64,000 nt of DNA from Cladorhizidae sp. MBARI D1340-BT2 (Eukaryota > Porifera > Demospongiae > Poecilosclerida > Cladorhizidae). The notes beneath the pieces were generated by a model that saw only the letters and a list, made by a program, of their open reading frames with translations, searched no databases and had not been told where the DNA came from. Positions within the stretch are counted from its first letter, which is position 1, and each line of letters opens with the position of its first letter. The stretch covers positions 19,643,041-19,707,040 of the forward strand of contig JAQNBH010000002.1 in the NCBI GenBank assembly GCA_028752905.1, given 5' to 3'. Shown piece by piece: positions 57,656 through 64,000 of the stretch. The position numbers were made by a program, and so were the translations under genes.

Positions 57656-57699
57656 TATGTGTGTGTGTGTGTGTGTGTGCAGGTTCTGGTTTGTCACAT

Positions 57700-58815
57700 T
57701 AGCATTTGGTAATGTTCACCCGCACCATGAGGTTTTGGAATTCTCATCTGAGCTAGCTAGTCGGTTCTTACAGTGCATGTTGCCATGGTTACCACCCAGT
57801 GAATAGCACTGTGCAGGCACTGAAGGTGTGCAGGTTACCAGGGTTACCACCCAGGGCTGAAAAGCACCAGGGTTAATGCGTTAGCGAAGGATCCAAATGG
57901 ATGCCATTGACTATTTTGGCTGCTAGCTGCTGACAAAGTGAGTTCCATGAGATATGAGCTTTCTTTTAGGCAAGCACCATTTTGGAATGTAGGTCAAACC
58001 AATACAGGAATTGTCAGTGCATTCATATTAACCTTCTTGATGCTGTTGTGTGCTCTCCTGTTTGGAGGGTGCTACATACTAAACTAGTTGCTAATCAGCA
58101 TATGTGGTCTCCCTCCTTACAGAAAGACACAACTAACAGCAGCTATTAGACTACATCTAGCTATACCTAGTCAGAGTTACCTTACATGAGTAAGTTTTCA
58201 TAAGCCATCTTGTTCAGTGGCAAGTCTAGACCAATAGCAGCTGTTAGGTAATATACTGATGAGTGGAGTGGCTAACCTAAGTTCTGGTGCTTTTATAAGC
58301 TTTGTTTGGTCTTGTACTAGTTTGGGCATCCAGCATCAGTGTTAGATATATCTAAAGAGAACCCTCAACAGTAGATAACAAGGTTATAAGAGCACAATGC
58401 ACCAGAACAACAGCTAGTTATCAACACTTCAGAGTCTCCATATTACAGATATATCTAGCTCTGTTGCTGGATGCCTATACTAGAACAAGGACAAACAAAG
58501 CACAAGAGCTTGGGTGTACATATATATAATATATTATTACTATTAGCTCTTGTTTTGCTAAAGAGTCTACTAGGTAAGGACATGATGGCTTTAGGATAGT
58601 AGCTAGGTTATATAAGCTTGGTACACTAGCATTATAACTAACATACTTACTAGGAGCCCTTCTCAGACTTTCCACTGTATCCTGGTTGGAAACCACGGTA
58701 ACCTGCATTCATTTCCTGCTTAGTGCTATATCCTGGGTGGAAACCTACAGCCCTTCAGTACCTGCCTAGTGTCTTGGGTGTTAACCTGCACCCCTTCACT
58801 GCTTGCCTAGTGCTA
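57700..58815. mobile_element. Foldback element (unit 6)
   Basis: Fifth copy. Outer arms lie near 57,795-57,870 and 58,690-58,810, with the inner hairpin at 58,268-58,515. The left arm has lost part of the CACTAGGCAAGTACTG step. Confidence 0.7.
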
Positions 58816-59028
58816 TTACTAATTCAGATTTGGATCCAATTTCCTAATTAAAATTCAGTGTGGTCGTGACCAATCAGCATGTAGTGGGCCTATGCAGTGT
58901 GGACAGTCCTTAAGGGCTAGGGCTAGTATTATTACTGAAAACTAAAGATACCTGTAAATTCACAGAATTATGAGTAAATTTGTTACCTGCAGGAACTTAT
59001 AACTTGATATGTTGATTGTTTTCTACAG

Positions 59029-59956
59029 TCTGACCATTCTGTTGAGCAAGAAGCCCTCTCAGGTGTCTGTGAAAACACTCGCCAGCCGACTCAAAGTATA
59101 TTACACAACAAGGCATGTGCAGGAGACCTTCCAGGAATACTGTTTGCCATGAAGATGGAAGGATATAATCCTTTGGACAGAGATGTACATGGCAACAATG
59201 CCTTGCACTATGCAGCTCGTGGGGGACACGTGTCTGTGGTGAAGTTTTTCTTGGAGGATTTGAACTATGACCCAGGACTTCCTGGTAAACATGGTAGTAC
59301 AGTTCTTCACCTAGCTGCTTGGTGTGGTCGTCTTAAGCTGGTACGATACCTCTTGGAGGAGCGGCAGTTTGGAGCTCTGAGTGTTGGTTTCGATGGATAT
59401 ACTCCATTGCACTATGCTTGTGACTTTAGTACTGACCTTAACAGTCCACAGAAATTGGCCAATGAGAATTTTGAAGTTGTCAAGTATCTTGTGGAAGAGC
59501 ATGGCTGCAACCCACTGTGTCAAGATGAAGACGAAATAACTCCATTACATATTGCCTCTGCGTATGGTCACTTAGATATAGTCCATTATTTCACAACCAT
59601 CCGCCGCATTGATGCATGTGTGAGAGATGTTGATGACAACACACCTCTTCACTTTGCTGCTCAAGCGGGTAAGCTAGAGATTGTAAAGCACTTCATAGAA
59701 CTCTTGAAGTGTGACCCCAATGTTAGAGATCAATATGGAAGTACACCTCTTCATTATGCTTGTGAGGATGGACATTTTGATGTCATCAAGTATCTTGTGG
59801 AAGAGCATGGCTGCGATCTACTCTCTCAAGATGAAAAGAAACTAACTCCATTACATCTTGCCGCTAGTGAGGGTCACTTGGAAATTCTCCAATACTACAT
59901 AGCCGTCCAATTCCATGATCCTCATATGAAAGGCGTTCACTCTGCTGCTCTAAAAG
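59029..59956 (+). CDS. Exon B6: ankyrin-repeat exon, cap plus seven repeats
   Basis: 309 codons plus one base, the longest B exon, run from TTTCTACAG to CTAAAAG|GTAAGA. Leader and cap (HNKACAGDLPGILFAMKMEG) are followed by NALHYAARGGH, TVLHLAAWCGR, TPLHYACDFSTD with the loop LNSPQKLANENFE, TPLHIASAYGH, TPLHFAAQAGK, TPLHYACEDGH and TPLHLAASEGH, then KGVHSAALKG. Many differences from B4 fall at the exposed first positions of repeats (for example DVHGN, GKHGS, DQYGS), the partner-contacting surface of ankyrin folds. Retention of the following intron adds KIEMVMIREVSTHHM and a stop at 60,004-60,006. Confidence 0.9.
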
Positions 59957-60064
59957 GTAAGATAGAGATGGTCATGATTAGAGAAGTGAGCACACACCAC
60001 ATGTGATGCTGGAAGGTTATTATAACATCAAAGTTACTATATTAACTAGGACCATGCATTAATT

Positions 60065-60955
60065 ATTAAGGTGGGACATCTGAATTTTTTCCCCCTTGTT
60101 TTCTTGTGGTTACAACTTTAGATTCTGCAAACTTCATGGTATGGACTTGATATATAGCTCAAAAGATAGGTCTCTCTGTGTGCTCACTTTTGATACTAAA
60201 ATATATTTCATAGGTATAACTATAGCCAAGTTACTAGACCTAAAGTGGAGGGACCTCTACACTTTTGGGGGGAATGATGCATAATTTTTTTATTTTTTTT
60301 TAACCAAGTTTAGAGCTCAGTCGATTCTGCAAACTTCATGGTATGGACTTGACATATAGCTCAAAAGATAGGTCTCTCTGTGTGCTCTCTTTTGATACTA
60401 AAATATGTTTCATAGGTATAACTATAGGCAAGTTACCCTAAAGCGGAGGGACCTCAAAAACCTGCACCCCGTCCAAAACCACTCCGAGTTGCGAAGTGCA
60501 AAAAAATGGTACGAGTGGCTAGAGGAAGCTCTAGCGCATACAATGACCGTTTTGAGTAGGCGTTAAAAATTTATTACCTGGTCAAGCGCGCGGATGGAGG
60601 TGTTGATTTGTCGACGCCTTCAATTTTCCACCCACGCGCTTGACCAGGTAATACATTTTTAACGTCTACTCAAAACGGCTTCCTCGTACCATTTTTAATT
60701 TTTTTGCAATTGGAGTGGTTTTCTCCGGGTGCAGGTTTTTGAGGTACCTTCGCTTTAGGGTCTAGTAACTTGCCTATAGTTATACCTATGAAACATATTT
60801 TAGTATCAAAAGAGAGCACACAGAGAGACCTATCTTTTGAGCTATATATCAAGTCCATACCATGAAGTTTGCAGAATCTACTGAGCTCTAAAGTTGTAAC
60901 CACAGGTAAAATTTAAAAAATTTTAAAAAAATGCAGATGTCCCCCCTCATAAATG
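60065..60955. mobile_element. About 0.9-kb palindromic element with a duplicated left arm
   Basis: The ends are inverted repeats (TTATTAAGGTGGGACATCTG at the left; CAGATGTCCCCCCTCATAA at the right). The arms (ATTCTGCAAACTTCATGG to TATAACTATAGGCAAGTTAC) are long; the left arm occurs twice in tandem (60,118-60,245 and 60,325-60,440) and the right arm once. A central stem pairs TTACCTGGTCAAGCGCG with CGCGCTTGACCAGGTAA around 60,577-60,652. No protein is encoded. It interrupts the B6-C6 intron between GCATTAA and ATGTTATGC, found joined in other units as GCATTAACATAACTGTTATG. Confidence 0.85.
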
Positions 60956-61748
60956 TTATGCTTTTCAAAACCCAGTGTTTTGTCCATCCCAGAATGCTGG
61001 TCTATCTATATCTATCTGAATATAGAATGCAGCAGAAGTGACCTCAGAATAACCAGAAATAGTTTTGAGGCAAATGACCCCACCCATACCCGTACCACTA
61101 GCCACACACCCTTATGTGCATGCATACACATGGAAAAAGTGTTTGTTCAAATGTCATTGGGCTGATTTGTCTCAACTTTTGTGGTATTTCTTGAGATAGT
61201 GTGAAATTATATCATGTGATCACGTGTGTAACTAATGCAAGTTTGAAGATGTTGACTGGGCACAAACATCAACAATTTTTATGCAAGACAATCAGCTTTG
61301 TGGGACTCTCCTCCTCCATAGATAAGTTCATTCAGAAGGAGCCTAGTGAGACTCATCATAGAAACATAGAAACACCCGACGATAGGGCATTCTGAAGATT
61401 TATTCCTGGGAATTGTTTTAATCGTCTACTAAATCGTGCTTTCTGTGGGTAGCCCAGAGATCTGTAATCATTACTTCATTTTACAGAGAGAGCCATCCAT
61501 TCTTTTGTGAGAATGTAGAGCTACATGATGTCAATTAAAATATAATTGGCCTCATGCTTGCCACAGGCCTGCCCCTTATAGTTTAGCAGACACTCTATTT
61601 ATCTCCAAACTCCTCCCATTTATCCAACCTATTGTTCTCCCCTCCAACCTCTTCTGTTAGCAATGTAAATACCTGTGCATGTGTGTAACTGAGACTCCAC
61701 CCACCAACATGCACAATAGGTAATTGAACTATATGTATGTGTGTGCAG

Positions 61749-61843
61749 AGTTGAAGGAGAAGACGAGCAAAGACAGCACAAGTAAGGGAGACGAGGAAAG
61801 TGTCCTCATGGGAAGGGGGGAGGAAAGTGTGTACATTGTCTAG
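61749..61843 (+). CDS. Exon C6: short charged exon with a nine-base deletion
   Basis: The frame reads ELKEKTSKDSTSKGDEESV after an in-frame loss of three codons (KSE) and ends with TAG at 61,841-61,843. The second donor is changed from GAAG|GTGTGT to GAAA|GTGTGT, a slightly weaker match, while ACAA|GTAAGG is intact. Confidence 0.6.
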
Positions 61844-63206
61844 TTGGGACTCCACCAACCAAAATATGTACCATATTTGCTGGGATGTTAGTCACACCTG
61901 AGCTTAGGTCACACCCACAAATAACTTGGCACTGTAGCACATAGTTGGTGTTCCTGCATACAGTGAAAGAAGTAACAAGCAGCTTGCATCTAGTGGTGTA
62001 GCTCATACACTTCTTGCTGGTTCCAGCCTCAGATACTCACAACTCAATAGTGCCAGCTTGAAGGTAGTGTTGGCTAACCCAAATTTCCTCTGTTGTCATG
62101 AGGTCACTATGGAAGGTAATATTCCTGGTGGCCACAGCCACATGTCTCTATGTGGAGAAACATGACCTGTTACTAGTTGGCCATTGACATAGTGACCTGT
62201 GGCTAGCCACGATTGTCTAAGCTAATAGTAATTGACTCCAGGCAGTTTCTATGAGGTTCAGCAAACCTGATGGGCCATAAGAGATTCACAGACAGCGACT
62301 AGTACAAAGATGTTTATAATAACCTTCTCAATAATCAACTTGAAATTGTATTCTCTCGATTTTTTATTTCAAAATCAGACAAGTATTATGAGCACAGTAG
62401 ACTACTCATGTAGACAACTGCATGAACCTTTGCCATTTTAGATATATTTAAGGAGGACCAGACCATTTTTGTGGATTTTCTTCTATAAAACACCACAACT
62501 CTTTGCTTCATCCATTTCCAATAATTTAGGTATCTAAATAGAGCCTCTTCTGAGTGCTCTGCAATGATAGAGGCATAGTGGTGTTTTCATCAATCAAGTG
62601 TAAATAGCATTAAGGTCATTAAAAGAACTTAGAAGTCATATACACGTGTTGGTTTTCAACACTTGCCATTTGTGGTCAAGCAGAGTAATGGATACAGTGA
62701 ATTTGCTACTAGCCTTTTTCAATACAAGCATGTGAAGATAGTGCACACACTGGCCTCACCTCATGAGAAAAGGGATGAATTGAAAAAATGGTCATTCATA
62801 CCATAGAGAAAATAAAGAGATTTCAAATGATACAAAAATTATTTACCAAGGAAATTTTTTGTCATCGATGCACTTCTAAGGGAAACCTTGTTAGTCATGC
62901 TTCTTCTTGTCCATTTCTCATAATGAAATGGCAGCATAAATGCAAGTATGATAATGAACTCAAACTTGAAACAAAGTATGTTAGTGAAGTATAAAAACCC
63001 AAATTGGTCTTGCCCTTCTTAAGGAGAGAATACTAGAGACCTCAGCTCTGTGGTCACTACAGTCATTCCCATCCCTCCCACTTGATGGCTAACCCTGGCC
63101 AACATTTCCTGCGGTCAGACACCTTAACCTGGTGCATGTGTAGGAGGTGAATTGCTAGAGTGCAGTGTGCATGTATCACCACAATGTGTGTGCATGTGTT
63201 GAGCAG

Positions 63207-63289
63207 GTTCCAACAATCAGCCTTGGACTGGAGACAAGCAAGCACTGAACTCATGTGCAGCTTCTGGGACTGAGACATCAGATCAAGTG
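63207..63289 (+). CDS. Exon A7: linker exon of the seventh, incomplete unit
   Basis: The acceptor reads TTGAGCAG instead of TTGACCAG, the donor CAAGTG|GTGAGT is intact, and one residue changes (Asp to Asn, ALNSCAA). Its B and C exons would lie beyond the window. The A7 intron lacks the gypsy-like insertion seen in units 3-6: homology to those units stops at CTCAGCTAAAA (63,785). Confidence 0.68.
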
Positions 63290-63331
63290 GTGAGTCTGCT
63301 GATGCAATATCTACTGGTTGGTGTATTACTC

Positions 63332-63333
<2 letters not shown>

Positions 63334-63361
<28 letters not shown>
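63334..63361. repeat. (GT)n tract after exon A7; example of a tract found after A2-A7
   Basis: A GT run lies about 45 bp past the exon A donor here and at 13,611, 20,829, 28,467, 36,418 and 54,821. An orphan at 44,907 has no exon A beside it. Lengths vary from about 20 to 28 bp. Confidence 0.9.
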
Positions 63362-63362
<1 letters not shown>

Positions 63363-63785
63363 CACACATGAGTGATTGCATGTCTAGACCTCCTACATGC
63401 ATGGTGTGGGTGATTAATTGCATGTATTGTGTATGCATGCATGTGGTTTGTGGTCCTATAAGCAGATGGTTGGCTTGATTGTGTATGCAGTGAGTGAGTT
63501 GATTATTTGATGAATTGACAGTGCTTCTGTTGAGTTAAGGAAGTATTCTAGGATACATGATCAGCTTTGTCAAACTTGCTTGCTGTGTGGCATTTGTACA
63601 GATACCTGCTAGTCTCTAAAGACCTGCCCACACTGTGCCAAAATGGAAGAGCATTCAGTCCCTAACCTCCTGAATTTGAATCACTATGTGGTAGTCGTGT
63701 CCACACACTTCAATAAACAACTTGTGCAGCAAAACAATATTCCTATTTTAAAATGCGAGACAAAAGAGTTATATCTCAGCTAAAA

Positions 63786-64000
63786 ATCTACTTTGTCAGC
63801 TTCTTAAGTATTATAAGTTGCCCCCTGAGTGTTCCTTAAATCCTTCACGGTTCATACACTTGCCCATTTAAACTGTGAAATTTTGTCCTCAAGACTTGTA
63901 TCTAACCCCCCACACATAACCTGCATACAATATGTTCATTCATCATAGTTTACAAGAAGACTCGAAACTCTCCAATGTAGACAACAAAATGTGTTTATAG
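63786..64000. other. Right edge, unique intron sequence
   Basis: No gene is recognised. The final 30 bases (CAATGTAGACAACAAAATGTG) resemble 49,440-49,470 and the 16.3-kb minisatellite. The next unit may therefore continue like units 2 and 5. Confidence 0.5.

Larger units (their letters stand above)
8745..63785 (+). repeat. Tandem array of three-exon A-B-C ankyrin cassettes
   Basis: Sequence from about 8,745 (CTCTGTTGTGATGAGATCATTATGGAAG) onward recurs after each exon C (for example near 12,383, 19,614, 27,296, 35,195, 53,545 and 62,088). This marks the intron downstream of exon 7,874-8,704 as the left border of the duplicated unit. Exons A, B and C repeat in fixed order: A1-B1-C1 through A6-B6-C6, then A7. 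Spacing between successive B exons is 7.7, 7.3, 7.6, 18.1 and 7.9 kb. The long step contains a second retroelement/foldback block and a 4.5-kb transposon. Intron sequence between C and A is nearly identical in most units. The array continues past the right edge. Confidence 0.85.

Noticed and set aside
8745..63785. Reading the array as six separate tandem genes
   Set aside because: No unit has its own death-domain or other start exon, and all internal exon phases fit a single gene; kept only as an alternative to be tested with transcripts.
1..64000. tRNA, rRNA and other structured RNA genes
   Set aside because: None was recognised by eye on either strand; a covariance-model search was not possible.

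Overview
The window is animal nuclear DNA. Its exons are bounded by GT-AG introns, it is full of simple repeats and minisatellites, and it carries broken hAT, Ty3/gypsy-like, Penelope-like and DUF4218-type transposons. The style of the ankyrin repeats (TPLHYAC, VVKYLVEEHGC) together with a death domain resembles predicted proteins of demosponges such as Amphimedon. The sponge assignment is an inference from memory of that protein family, not something the sequence proves.

One plus-strand gene dominates. It opens with a death-domain exon (2,618-2,870) that holds the likely start codon, followed by a long exon of unknown fold (7,874-8,704). After these comes a tandem array of a three-exon cassette with a basic period of about 7.3-7.9 kb. 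Exon A is an 83-nt linker (seven copies). Exon B is the ankyrin exon (six copies: 9,316 onward contains B1 10,360, B2 18,068, B3 25,353, B4 32,973, B5 51,084, B6 59,029). Exon C is a short charged exon with two possible donors and a stop codon (six copies). Intron phases fit throughout: the 5' exons end in phase 1, A runs 1 to 0, B runs 0 to 1 and C runs 1 to 1. Any run of cassettes, or a skip between whole cassettes, therefore stays in frame. Only the cassettes are duplicated, not the death-domain exons. The array therefore looks like one gene with amplified exons, either a very long ankyrin protein or a set of alternative ankyrin modules on one death-domain stem. B exons come in three sizes: cap plus four repeats (B1, B3), cap plus seven repeats (B4, B5, B6), and no ankyrin repeats but still in frame (B2).

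Layout: 1-1,590 is an antisense hAT/ZMYM1-like transposase relic; 1.5-2.6 kb is minisatellites; 2.6-8.7 kb holds the 5' exons and a large intron with minisatellites and a GIY-YIG (Penelope-like) relic; 8.7-63.8 kb is the cassette array. Within the array, a hAT relic sits in the A2-B2 intron. Five co-duplicated copies of an antisense gypsy-like gag/integrase relic, each followed by a foldback element, lie upstream of B3, B4, B5 (two copies) and B6. A 4.47-kb transposon with terminal inverted repeats interrupts one foldback element (40,013-44,485); it carries a decayed DUF4218-like transposase and, on the opposite strand, a BEN-domain gene. A small MITE lies after B5 and a roughly 0.9-kb palindrome after B6. 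The window ends inside the seventh unit.
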